Shown here piece by piece: positions 1 through 7,010 of a DNA stretch of 10,630 nucleotides (positions are counted from its first letter, which is position 1; each line of letters begins with the position of its first letter). The position numbers were made by a program, and so were the translations under genes. The notes under the pieces were generated by a model, which made no database searches, was not told the origin of the DNA, and worked only from the letters and a program-made list of their open reading frames with translations. This stretch comes from CAZGVV01 sp964529155 (GTDB taxonomy: Bacteria > Pseudomonadota > Alphaproteobacteria > Rickettsiales > SXRF01). The stretch spans positions 1 to 10,630 of the forward strand of contig CAZGVV010000063.1 in assembly GCA_964529155.1 (NCBI GenBank), read 5' to 3'.

Positions 1-1
1 T

Positions 2-55
2 TCTCTACCTATCGATCAACTCTTGAATCAGAAATTATTATGTTAAATGACTATA
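2..55. repeat. Left arm of a 54-bp perfect terminal inverted repeat
   Basis: Bases 2-55 are the exact reverse complement of 10577-10630, the last 54 bases of the window. The match stops at base 56 (a, against c at 10576 when paired). The repeat is AT-rich and contains ATCGAT. Reading outward from the unique DNA, both copies begin TATAGTC. That is compatible with the end of an element duplicating a TA target, as IS630/Tc1-type elements do, but no transposase is visible. It could also simply mark where an assembler stopped at a repeated sequence, since the length is close to common k-mer overlaps. The repeat itself is certain; its nature is inference. Confidence 0.9.
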
Positions 56-126
56 ACTTTCCGATACCCAATTTGCATGGATTCGGATAGGAATTAGGCA
101 ATTCAAATAGATGAGCGGTTCTAACA

Positions 127-459
127 ATGACGATTAGTTGGGAAGATTTTGAGAAGGTATCACTGATTACGGGAACTATTATTGAGGTTGAAGATTTTCC
201 TGAAGCTCACTTTCCTGCCTATAAACTGCAAGTGGATATTGGAAATGGCGTTATCAAACGTTCAAGCGCGCGCGTTACACATCTCTATTCCAAAGACCAG
301 CTGTTAGGTAAGCAAGTCATCTGTGTGAGCAACTTTCCTCCAAAACAGATTGGCCCATTTATTTCCGAAGTGCTGGTCACTGGTTTTTACAATAATATGG
401 GTGAAGTCATTTTAGCTGTGCCGGATAAACCGGTTAGTAATGGACTTAAACTTGCTTGA
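127..459 (+). CDS. csaA: CsaA-type tRNA-binding domain protein
   Basis: A 110-residue protein, the usual length for stand-alone CsaA proteins, which are single OB-fold tRNA-binding domains related to the C-terminal domain of methionyl-tRNA synthetase. In Bacillus CsaA has been described as having chaperone and secretion-related activity. Visible family signatures are the N-terminal WEDFEKVSLITGTI segment, SSARVT (about residues 46-51), GKQVICVSNFPPKQIG (about 61-76), SEVLVTG (80-86) and the C-terminal PDKPVSNGLKL. The protein is soluble, with no signal peptide. The ATG at 127 matches the family N-terminus, although no strong ribosome binding site precedes it. The gene looks intact at both ends although it lies only 72 bp from the window-end repeat. 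Its stop is followed after 4 bp by the first copy of the dispersed repeat. It is unrelated in function to the neighbours, which suggests an accessory region. Confidence 0.88.
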   Translation: MTISWEDFEKVSLITGTIIEVEDFPEAHFPAYKLQVDIGNGVIKRSSARVTHLYSKDQLLGKQVICVSNFPPKQIGPFISEVLVTGFYNNMGEVILAVPDKPVSNGLKLA

Positions 460-463
460 ATAT

Positions 464-513
464 CTTCAATAAATTCCAAACCCGGTTCGAAGTTTTTCCG
501 CGCTGGTGCACCA
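464..513. repeat. Dispersed direct repeat, copy 1
   Basis: A 50-bp copy starting CTTCAATAAATTC and ending CGCGCTGGTGCACCA. It matches copy 2 (967-1017) in the first 13 bases and the last 15, with a one-base length difference and several substitutions between. The right end holds the 10-bp palindrome TGGTGCACCA. It sits directly downstream of csaA and upstream of the unrecognised gene at 571. Read on the minus strand it gives a short open peptide starting VHQRGKTS. This is the most divergent of the three copies. Confidence 0.8.
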
Positions 514-570
514 TTTAGGGGTAAATAACATGGAATTCTTCACTTATGAAGCCCAATTGAGGAGAAGTAT

Positions 571-924
571 ATGAACAGAATCGCTATTATGGGCATTTGC
601 CTAGGAATCGTTTTGGCGATTGTGATGCCTAATCGGCTGACACGTTTTATTACCATAAGTTCGAACAATGAGAGCATCCTGTTTCCTATACCTCTGTTGT
701 CGAGTCAGAAGAAGGATGCGAATACGACCTTTTTAATATTATTTTTCAACGCAAAAAATTATTTTGAGGTCAGTCTTCCACATGAGGGCTGGAAGCCCAC
801 CGAACAGTTTGGAAGCATGCGTTATTTTTCAAAGGAGAATTATAAGATCGGAATTCTCCAGGTTCGCGTTGGATTATTTATTCATAAAATTTCGATTTCA
901 ATTATCGATTCAACACCGTCCTGA
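571..924 (+). CDS. Hypothetical small exported or membrane-anchored protein
   Basis: A 117-residue protein that I do not recognise. Residues 4-19 form a hydrophobic stretch (IAIMGICLGIVLAIVM) flanked by R3 and R23, which could be an uncleaved signal anchor or a signal peptide without a clear AxA cleavage site. The remainder is a mixed alpha/beta-looking region with many aromatic residues (FNAKNYFEV, MRYFSKENYKI) and no cysteines beyond C10. The start is well supported: GAGGAG precedes the ATG by about 7 bases. That good ribosome binding site and the hydrophobic N-terminus argue for a real gene. It is bracketed by copies 1 and 2 of the dispersed repeat, which suggests it may have moved as a single-gene unit. 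No function is proposed. Confidence 0.6.
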   Translation: MNRIAIMGICLGIVLAIVMPNRLTRFITISSNNESILFPIPLLSSQKKDANTTFLILFFNAKNYFEVSLPHEGWKPTEQFGSMRYFSKENYKIGILQVRVGLFIHKISISIIDSTPS

Positions 925-966
925 CAAGGCAAAAACTTTAAAATAACTTTCTCCATTCCTGTATTG

Positions 967-1017
967 CTTCAATAAATTCACCAATCCACTTCGAACTTTC
1001 TCCGCGCTGGTGCACCA
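967..1017. repeat. Dispersed direct repeat, copy 2
   Basis: A 51-bp copy in the same orientation as copies 1 and 3. It shares its 5' 13 bases and 3' 15 bases with copy 1. Its 32-base segment from AATCCACTTCGAAC to GGTGCA matches copy 3 (2138-2169) at 31 of 32 positions. It contains the palindromes TTCGAA and TGGTGCACCA. It ends 5 bp before the stop codon end of the minus-strand nucleoside hydrolase gene. On the minus strand it reads VHQRGESSKWIGEF and continues to a stop at about 943, but with no gene in front of it. Confidence 0.85.
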
Positions 1018-1022
1018 CCCTT

Positions 1023-2039
1023 CTAGCTTCCGGGGGGTATCCTGCCTGTCTGGCGTTGCGGAGGAATGCGTGATTTAATGCTTTCTATAAACACATCAAA
1101 AAATTTATCCGGGTCTTTAATTCCAGTGGCTACTGTAATATTACTTTGCGGATTTTCAGCAAACTCCGTATGCCCGATTTTAGTTTTAGGCCATTCTACA
1201 GCGTCTTTAGGCAAAACATTCACATTGCCGCGCACTGTTTCATACCCTTCAGGGTGAAGCAGATATAATGCGCAGTTAATATCATGCATGACTGGAGCGC
1301 TATTAAATTTTGCCAAATCGAGAGATGCCGGTGCGGTCATCATCCCTAGCAACGTATTTTTAACGTTAGGATTCGTGCGATAGGTTTTCGAGATAATGGT
1401 TTGTCTTTCCCGCGTTACCGCTAATTGATGCGTGCAATTCATCGGCAACAAGGTCATTGGCGCGCCGCTTTGCATGACCGTCTTTGCATCAGCAGCCGCT
1501 TGTTGAAAATTGAATTCGCCAAAATGGGTAATATTCCCACGCCGAATAGGAATGTCATGTGCTCGCATATCATGCGTACAGCCACCCATGATAATAATCT
1601 GCTTAACGCGTTTCATCGTTTCTGGCTCGCGCTTAATGGCTTCGGCAATATTCGTTAGAGGACCTGATGCGGTTATTGTAATCGTCCTCGGGTCACTTTG
1701 ACGCAATTGCTCAAGAATAAAATCCACTGATTGTTTAGATTCATATGGCACTGTAGATTTTTCAAGATTTACATTTCCGATGCCATCGTTACCGTGAGCG
1801 CCATCTCCTTCTAAGGGAGGTGAATCGCTCGGCCCTTTAGCTCCGGGATAGACTTTGATATTTTCAGCTTTCAAAAACTTCAGAATGTTTCTTGCATTCT
1901 CGACTACTTGGTCGTGATGCGTATTACCAAAAACGCAGGTAGCCCCTAATATTTGCACTTTGGTTTGATTAGCAAGTAACACAGTTGCCAGTTGCATTTC
2001 ATCGCCACCCCAGTCACCGTCAATAATTACTTTTTCCAT
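1023..2039 (-). CDS. Nucleoside hydrolase (IU-nucleoside hydrolase family)
   Basis: A 338-residue cytoplasmic protein of the family that hydrolyses the N-glycosidic bond of ribonucleosides, releasing base and ribose for salvage. The Ca2+/ribose-binding signature is at the N-terminus but altered: IIDGDWGGDE (residues 5-14) in place of the usual DTDPGxDD, with Asp7, Asp9 and Asp13 kept and the last Asp replaced by Glu14. Other family motifs present are HGNDGIGN (82-89), SGPLTNIAEAI (125-135), IIIMGG (148-153), GEFNF (174-178), THQ (203-205) and the catalytic-region His252-Asp253. Substrate preference cannot be read from this. The start is supported by AAGGA about 7 bases upstream. Residues 326-338 (PPQRQTGRIPPGS) are an odd, GC-rich-encoded tail beyond the normal family end, abutting repeat copy 2. 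The gene lies between repeat copies 2 and 3, 218 bp downstream of the DUF1275 gene, so it is probably transcribed separately. Confidence 0.9.
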   Translation of the reverse strand: MEKVIIDGDWGGDEMQLATVLLANQTKVQILGATCVFGNTHHDQVVENARNILKFLKAENIKVYPGAKGPSDSPPLEGDGAHGNDGIGNVNLEKSTVPYESKQSVDFILEQLRQSDPRTITITASGPLTNIAEAIKREPETMKRVKQIIIMGGCTHDMRAHDIPIRRGNITHFGEFNFQQAAADAKTVMQSGAPMTLLPMNCTHQLAVTRERQTIISKTYRTNPNVKNTLLGMMTAPASLDLAKFNSAPVMHDINCALYLLHPEGYETVRGNVNVLPKDAVEWPKTKIGHTEFAENPQSNITVATGIKDPDKFFDVFIESIKSRIPPQRQTGRIPPGS

Positions 2040-2137
2040 TTTCTCGTCCTTAAAGTTTCCAAGCGCTAAAATTAAGTGGCTATAATTTTATAAATTAATA
2101 AGCAACCCCATTCTTTCAAGCCACTCATAACCCGCAA

Positions 2138-2169
2138 AATCCACTTCGAACTTTCTCCGCGCGGGTGCA
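2138..2169. repeat. Dispersed direct repeat, copy 3 (core only)
   Basis: A 32-bp core identical to copy 2 except for one base (CGCGCG where copy 2 has CGCGCT). The flanking 13-base CTTCAATAAATTC part of copies 1 and 2 is not recognisable here, and the CCA that completes the right palindrome is lost. It contains the palindrome CCGCGCGG instead. It lies 98 bp upstream of the nucleoside hydrolase start. A 9-bp inverted repeat, AGCCACTCA at 2119-2127 and TGAGTGGCT at 2219-2227, encloses it; this may be chance. Confidence 0.8.
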
Positions 2170-2257
2170 GTACTTCGGAATTGGATATTATAAATAAGGT
2201 CGGAATCTGCGTGAAGGGTGAGTGGCTCTGGTTCTAAATTTGGCGGATTATTTCCGT

Positions 2258-2908
2258 CTAGATATCTATATTATGCCGTAATACTCTGGCGACAACGGTC
2301 ATGCCTCCTGCCCATAATACGGTAATCCAGAGGCTGGTTAATCCCAACAAATGAAACAGCAATGTGCCCGTCACGCCGCCCAATATCAATCCCAGCCATA
2401 ATAGCAAATAAGGAACCCATGAAAATTTTGCGCCGCCTAATAAGGCGCTTGCCAATCGCTGCCCCACTTTAACGAGTGTGCCGGTCATGTAGGTGAGTCC
2501 GACCACTACATCGCCATTACGCTGAAATACTGCATTCTCAGCACCCATTGCCAGGGTCATGCATGTGATAGTCAAGAAGCTCCAGCCCATCTCATGGCTA
2601 AAAGCTGCACCCGCAAGCAACATCGTTACAAAGGCAAGGACCGCAATCACAGCAGATTGTATGTGGAAATGGTGGCGCACTAATACGCCCAGCATGCTGC
2701 CGATCACAAACAACAAGAGTATTCCGCCCACCAATAAAATACCGGAGATATTGCCCGTTACCAGGCTTACGGCAAGACGTGTGGAATTTCCGCTCATGAA
2801 GGATATGAAATATCCGTTGAGTTGTAGAAAGCCGATAGCATCTACACAGCCCGCTAAAGCGGATAAGCATATCGCAAGGGAATATACTCGCCTGTTTAAT
2901 GTATGCAT
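2258..2908 (-). CDS. DUF1275 / YoaK-family integral membrane protein
   Basis: A 216-residue, very hydrophobic protein with about six predicted transmembrane helices (near 9-30, 46-74, 84-103, 108-126, 164-188 and 191-208). The DUF1275 signatures are clear: AGCVDAIGF (19-27), FISFMSGNSTRLA (34-46) and the TYMTGTLVKVG segment (139-149). The length is close to the family's usual 210-240. Members are inner-membrane proteins of unknown biochemical role, often described as YoaK-like. The start is supported by AAAGGA about 7 bases upstream of the ATG. It lies 103 bp downstream of the hybrid kinase on the same strand, so it could be read through from that gene. Nothing in the sequence says what it transports or binds. 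Confidence 0.88.
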   Translation of the reverse strand: MHTLNRRVYSLAICLSALAGCVDAIGFLQLNGYFISFMSGNSTRLAVSLVTGNISGILLVGGILLLFVIGSMLGVLVRHHFHIQSAVIAVLAFVTMLLAGAAFSHEMGWSFLTITCMTLAMGAENAVFQRNGDVVVGLTYMTGTLVKVGQRLASALLGGAKFSWVPYLLLWLGLILGGVTGTLLFHLLGLTSLWITVLWAGGMTVVARVLRHNIDI

Positions 2909-2969
2909 TGCTCAATCCTTTTATGTGGCTGCATGAAATATTCACTCTGCATTTCAGGTTCTGCTTCGT

Positions 2970-2991
2970 GGAATAGGCCGTTCCTCATTCC
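2970..2991 (-). terminator. Possible hairpin after the hybrid kinase gene
   Basis: On the minus-strand transcript, GGAAT and AGG pair with CCT and ATTCC around a five-base loop, with a single bulged G, starting about 20 bases after the kinase stop codon. There is no following run of T, so it is not a textbook intrinsic terminator. It could be a processing or stabilising hairpin between the kinase and DUF1275 genes. Confidence 0.25.
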
Positions 2992-3011
2992 GAATATTGT
3001 CACTACCCAGC

Positions 3012-6000
3012 TCAAACTAAATCCATTTGCTGCAAATATTCTATAACATGCTCGTATTCAATGATAATTTTTTCTAAAAGCACTATTTTCTCCCCTGCTG
3101 TGCCTTTATGGTGTTGGGCTTCATCGCATAAATGCCGTAACCGTGTTGCCCCAAGGCCCGCTGCAGCCCCTTTAAACATATGTGCGGCATCAGCCCAGGC
3201 TTTGTTGGCGCCATGCACTAATTGTTGCTTCAATACGGCGATATTTTTATTGGATTGTTCAATGAAAATAGCCACTAATTCTTTTTCTTCCTCCCGGTTG
3301 CCATCGGTAATCAGGCGGAACTGGGTTAAGTCAACGGCAGCGTTTTTTTCTGAAGAAGAGGATATGGTTTCAGAATGTGCAGCATCAAAATGAATCCATT
3401 GCCCCAGCACTTCTTTCAATTCATCAATCGATATGGGTTTGCTGATGTATTCATCCATCCCACAACGCAGGCATTTTTCCCTGTCTCCCACCATGGCATT
3501 GGCAGTCATAGCGATGATCGGGATGCGTGCGCCGGTGTGCTTCTCCACTTCACGAATATCCTTAGTGGTGTCATAGCCGTTTTTTTCCGGCATATGGCAG
3601 TCCATGAGGATCATGTCCCATTGTTCACTGGGATAACGTGATAATACGCCAAGACCATTTTCAACGATCTCATAATGGGTGATGCCAAAGCGCTTAAATA
3701 ATTTGGTAATAAGCAATTGGTTCATCGGGTGATCTTCCGCCACCAGAATGCGCGCTTCGTGGGGGGGTATGGTCCCGCATAGTAAATGCTGGCCGCGAGT
3801 ATGTGGCGTGGCACTAAGCGTGTCGGTAACTTCAAAAGGGATGTGAATCCAGAAGGTCGAACCCTTCCCAGGCTCGCTGTCTAAGCCAATTGTCCCGCCC
3901 ATCAATTCTACCAATTGCTTGGTTATGGCTAAGCCCAGGCCCGTGCCACCATATTTGCGTGTAATCGAATTGTCAGCCTGATTGAATTTTTCAAAAATCT
4001 TCTGATGTTTATCCGCAGGTATACCAATGCCTGTGTCAATAATTTCACAGTGCAATTCTACGCGTGTTTTATCAATTTCACGGCAGCTGGCATTGATTTC
4101 TACATAGCCTTTATCGGTATATTTAATGGCATTGCTGATTAAATTAGTTAGTACGCGTGACAAGCGTGTGGGGTCTCCCAATAAGTAAGGGAGTGATTGT
4201 TTTTCATAATTGCGGATTAGGAAGATGCGTTTTTCTTTGGCAATATGGTCGAGTGAGTGAATAACGCTGTGTAATATATAGGCGGGGTCCATGCCTATAT
4301 GTTCAAGTGTCATTTCTCCTGCCTCGATTTTGGAGAGATCTAATATATCATTGACGATCTCCAGTAAGTGTACTGACGACACAAAGACGGTATCAGCGAG
4401 TTGATGCTCTTCGTCCTGCAATTTTGACTCAAGGAGTAAACGCGTCATACCCAGAATGCTGTTAAGAGGCGTGCGCAACTCGTGCGACATATTGGCAAGA
4501 AACTCACTTTTGGCAGCACTGGATTTTTCGGCAATTTCTTTCGCTGTCAACTCATCGGCATTCGCTTGAATAAGACGATAATTTCGCTGCAAAAGTGCCC
4601 ACATTACAAGTCCAAAAAAAGTGAGTAATGCGGCGAATACATAACCGGCATAGGTAAAATTATGAATAGCCACCATATCGCCGCTATTAAAAAAGGCGCT
4701 ATCAGGAAATCCGCCCCAGATTGCCCAGGCACTGCGAGGATCAGCAATATCCAAGGGCAATACTTCAGAATATAAAAGCCCAGGATCAGGTTTCCCCTGC
4801 GTCACCCATTCAGCAGAAGCAACGTCTTGACCGCCTTCTTTGGAAATAGCGATACGGTAGCCCGTGTTAATGAGCGCATAGTTGGGATCGGGCAACAGAT
4901 TCTGCAGTGCAGTAGTAAGAATAATGGCAGAGATAGTGCCTTTTAATTGCCCATTGGGGCCAAAGAAAGGCACAGAAAAAATAACACCTCGTCGGTCCTG
5001 ATCCTGGTGGGTTTTGCGATAATAGGTATTATCGCAGGTAATAATTTCAGGGCCGCTAATAAAGGGAAGATGCAGGTCGTTAATATTGCGTTGGTCAGGA
5101 TAATGTGTTTTCAGCCATTGCATTGTTTCGCGTAATTGATGGTATTCATATAGTTCTATTTCTTCGGCGGAACTTTTTTCAATGGCATGATTCTGGGAAG
5201 ATTCGGCATTGCTAATAAGCTTGTCAAACATAATGATAGGTGATTCTAATTTCCCGGTTGTTTTATCCAGGCGGTCCGGGGCGATGTCTACGGGAACAAT
5301 ATAGACCTCGGAAACCTCAACTATATTTCTGAGATTATTATAAATTTGCTGAATAGACTCTCGTGCATCGTCATCCAGATTAGTGGCATGACGATCAATT
5401 TTTCTGACACTAGGAAGAAGGCTGATGGTGCGAATATTTTGGTAAATAGTGTGCAGTGCAATGCCCATTTCCTTGGTCATGAGTTTGGCATGAATAGAGG
5501 AATCTTCCTGGTACTTGTATAAGGCGGATTGGTAGTCCTTCCCAGTTTTCTGATGCACTAAGACAATGAGTAGAAGTGCTAATGCAAATAATACGCTAAG
5601 GGGCATCAGGCGATTGAAGAGAGAATCCCTATGGTTTTTTTGTTTAATCAGCGCATTGCTTAGAAGTTGTAAAGTAAAAGTACTTAACAAAATAATCCCT
5701 GTAATAGTAGTAACGCCCAGAGCAAGCAGATGAAAACTCTGGTCAGGATTATAGCGGCATTGGGCAAAAGGAATGAATATGGCGGCGGCCATGCCTGTAT
5801 AATGCATGCCGCAAATACCCGCTCCCATAATCAATGCAGCGCATATTTTTAAAAAAATATGGTATTTAAAATGGTTATGCGCAAAAATGAACGCCATCCA
5901 TAATGCGGCGGCGGAGGCGATAACGGCAATTGCAATGGAAAGAAAAAACAGCGCCGGAATGTAACGAAGTGTTGCATCCATTTTCATGGCGGCCATACCG

Positions 6001-6416
6001 ATATAATGCATGGCACTGATGCCGCACCCTAAAAATAGTGCCCCGGCTGAGATTTGCCGGATACTCAAATGTGGACGGCTCACTAAGACAAATACGCAAT
6101 AAGCAGCAACAATTGCTATTAATAATGAAATGGAGGTAAGCAATGGATCATAATCCATGGCCATGTTCATGTGATAGGCAAGCATGGCAATGAAATGCAT
6201 TGCCCATATACCAACCCCTAATGCAAAAGCGCCGCCCCAATGAATAATGCGTCTTCCGAGCGCGATATGCCCCTCAGCCAGTTGCCGGGCCAGAGAGAGG
6301 GATGTGTAAGCGGCAACACTTGCTACAATATAAGAAAGGGCAACAAAGGGCAGGTAATAGACGCCCTGCTCAGTTTTTAACGCTGCATCTCCGGTAAAAA
6401 AGAAAAATCCCAGCAT
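3012..6416 (-). CDS. MHYT-domain hybrid sensor histidine kinase (HisKA-HATPase-REC-Hpt)
   Basis: A 1134-residue inner-membrane hybrid kinase. Residues about 20-255 form a seven-helix MHYT sensor with three signature repeats (MHFIAM 73-78, MHYIGM 136-141, MHYTGM 204-209); MHYT domains are proposed to sense O2, CO or NO through bound copper. A further helix (268-288) leads into a periplasmic region of about 300 residues, possibly Cache-like (SVPFFGPNGQLKGTIS near 481-496), and a last helix (588-608). The cytoplasmic part has HisKA with His645 in SHELRTP, HATPase with Asn762, DTGIG (794-798) and GGTGLGL (823-829), a receiver with Glu894/Asp895, phospho-acceptor Asp939, Thr971 and Lys993, and an Hpt domain with His1079 in AHMFKGAAAGLG. 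All catalytic residues are present. The start matches the MHYT N-terminus, but no clear ribosome binding site is seen. It diverges from the STAS-cheY-cheA operon. No output regulator lies next to it unless it feeds the CheY at 6992; that link is speculative. Confidence 0.93.
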   Translation of the reverse strand: MLGFFFFTGDAALKTEQGVYYLPFVALSYIVASVAAYTSLSLARQLAEGHIALGRRIIHWGGAFALGVGIWAMHFIAMLAYHMNMAMDYDPLLTSISLLIAIVAAYCVFVLVSRPHLSIRQISAGALFLGCGISAMHYIGMAAMKMDATLRYIPALFFLSIAIAVIASAAALWMAFIFAHNHFKYHIFLKICAALIMGAGICGMHYTGMAAAIFIPFAQCRYNPDQSFHLLALGVTTITGIILLSTFTLQLLSNALIKQKNHRDSLFNRLMPLSVLFALALLLIVLVHQKTGKDYQSALYKYQEDSSIHAKLMTKEMGIALHTIYQNIRTISLLPSVRKIDRHATNLDDDARESIQQIYNNLRNIVEVSEVYIVPVDIAPDRLDKTTGKLESPIIMFDKLISNAESSQNHAIEKSSAEEIELYEYHQLRETMQWLKTHYPDQRNINDLHLPFISGPEIITCDNTYYRKTHQDQDRRGVIFSVPFFGPNGQLKGTISAIILTTALQNLLPDPNYALINTGYRIAISKEGGQDVASAEWVTQGKPDPGLLYSEVLPLDIADPRSAWAIWGGFPDSAFFNSGDMVAIHNFTYAGYVFAALLTFFGLVMWALLQRNYRLIQANADELTAKEIAEKSSAAKSEFLANMSHELRTPLNSILGMTRLLLESKLQDEEHQLADTVFVSSVHLLEIVNDILDLSKIEAGEMTLEHIGMDPAYILHSVIHSLDHIAKEKRIFLIRNYEKQSLPYLLGDPTRLSRVLTNLISNAIKYTDKGYVEINASCREIDKTRVELHCEIIDTGIGIPADKHQKIFEKFNQADNSITRKYGGTGLGLAITKQLVELMGGTIGLDSEPGKGSTFWIHIPFEVTDTLSATPHTRGQHLLCGTIPPHEARILVAEDHPMNQLLITKLFKRFGITHYEIVENGLGVLSRYPSEQWDMILMDCHMPEKNGYDTTKDIREVEKHTGARIPIIAMTANAMVGDREKCLRCGMDEYISKPISIDELKEVLGQWIHFDAAHSETISSSSEKNAAVDLTQFRLITDGNREEEKELVAIFIEQSNKNIAVLKQQLVHGANKAWADAAHMFKGAAAGLGATRLRHLCDEAQHHKGTAGEKIVLLEKIIIEYEHVIEYLQQMDLV

Positions 6417-6662
6417 TGTAATGGCATAGCAGCCAAGGATTAATTTCTTATTAGTGATGAAAACATGGCATTACCGGCATTGTGTTCATCGCAAGGTGCT
6501 AAAATGGCACTGGCTTACCAAGTAAATTCTCTTTTTGAGAATGAATTCTATAAACTTAGCAAACGCAATAATATAACTCACTGAAAATGAACAATAATGC
6601 TAAACACCTCTATTGGCATCTCGCTTGCGATAGTCCAGAGAGAACATGCAAGGGTAACCGTA
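6417..6662. promoter_or_regulatory. Divergent intergenic region between kinase and STAS-cheY-cheA operon
   Basis: This AT-rich region must hold the start signals for both divergent units if each is transcribed from here. An inverted repeat, ATTCTC-TTTTT-GAGAAT, lies at 6526-6542 and is followed by GAATTC and AT-rich DNA (TATAAA near 6549, AATATAAC near 6571). I could not pick a confident -35/-10 pair on either strand. The inverted repeat is a candidate operator, or may be chance. Confidence 0.35.
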
Positions 6663-7010
6663 ATGCAAACAAGCGATCAGGCTACGACTATGGATGAGGA
6701 TGGTAAGTGCGTGCAGACCGCATTGCCGCTTCCCAGTGCGATGACCATCGAAACAGTGGATGCATTGGCCTCGACACTGAAGGAAAAGGAATTTGCGCCG
6801 CCCGTATTAATATTGGATGCGGAGCAAACGGAAATTATCACAACGCCTGGCATACAGCTATTGCTGTCATTAGCCAAGTCACTGGAAGTACGGGGAATTG
6901 GCCTGGCAATAACCAAACAAAGAACGTCTTTTATTCAGGCTTTTGAGCAGCTTGGGCTTGCGGCGTGTTTATCCGAATGGGAGGCTTCACGATGGCTAAA
7001 ACAATCTTAA
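6663..7010 (+). CDS. STAS-domain protein of a chemosensory operon (CheX/CheS-like)
   Basis: A 115-residue soluble STAS (SpoIIAA/anti-sigma antagonist fold) protein. The core runs from LPLPSAMTIETVDALAS through PPVLILDAEQTEIITTPG to GIQLLLSLAKSL, then GIGLAITKQRTSFIQAFEQLGL, matching strand-helix order in the family. In phosphorylatable STAS proteins the serine before the conserved glycine is the phosphosite (DSSG); here the segment is TTPG, with proline at that position, so switching by that serine is not expected. Alphaproteobacterial STAS partners of CheA often lack it too. I chose ATG 6663 because AAGGG lies 8 bases upstream; an in-frame ATG at 6597 would add 22 residues but has no good ribosome binding site. 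It overlaps the next gene by 19 bp, so the two are translationally coupled. Its likely role is as an accessory partner of CheA or CheY. Confidence 0.75.
   Translation: MQTSDQATTMDEDGKCVQTALPLPSAMTIETVDALASTLKEKEFAPPVLILDAEQTEIITTPGIQLLLSLAKSLEVRGIGLAITKQRTSFIQAFEQLGLAACLSEWEASRWLKQS

Noticed and set aside
1..90. Open frame running in from the left edge to a stop near 88
   Set aside because: It is only 29 codons, lies mostly in the inverted repeat, and has no recognisable similarity, so a gene end is not supported.
485..513. tRNA-like 3' end in repeat copy 1 (GGTTCGAA ... CACCA)
   Set aside because: The T-loop-like bases and the CCA look suggestive, but no T-stem, anticodon arm or D arm can be formed upstream, and copies 2 and 3 lose the resemblance.
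464..1017. Repeat copies as integron attC sites
   Set aside because: The copies separate single genes as attC sites do, but I see no GTTRRRY / RYYYAAC core pair, no imperfect long palindrome of the attC type, and no integrase in the window.
2119..2227. 9-bp inverted repeat (AGCCACTCA / TGAGTGGCT) around repeat copy 3
   Set aside because: It is perfect but short, 91 bp apart, and not found around copies 1 and 2, so it is not used as evidence for an element boundary.
2598..2945. 115-codon minus-strand frame, and a 125-codon plus-strand frame, over the DUF1275 gene
   Set aside because: Both overlap the DUF1275 gene, which has the family motifs, six helices and a good ribosome binding site; the alternatives have none of these.
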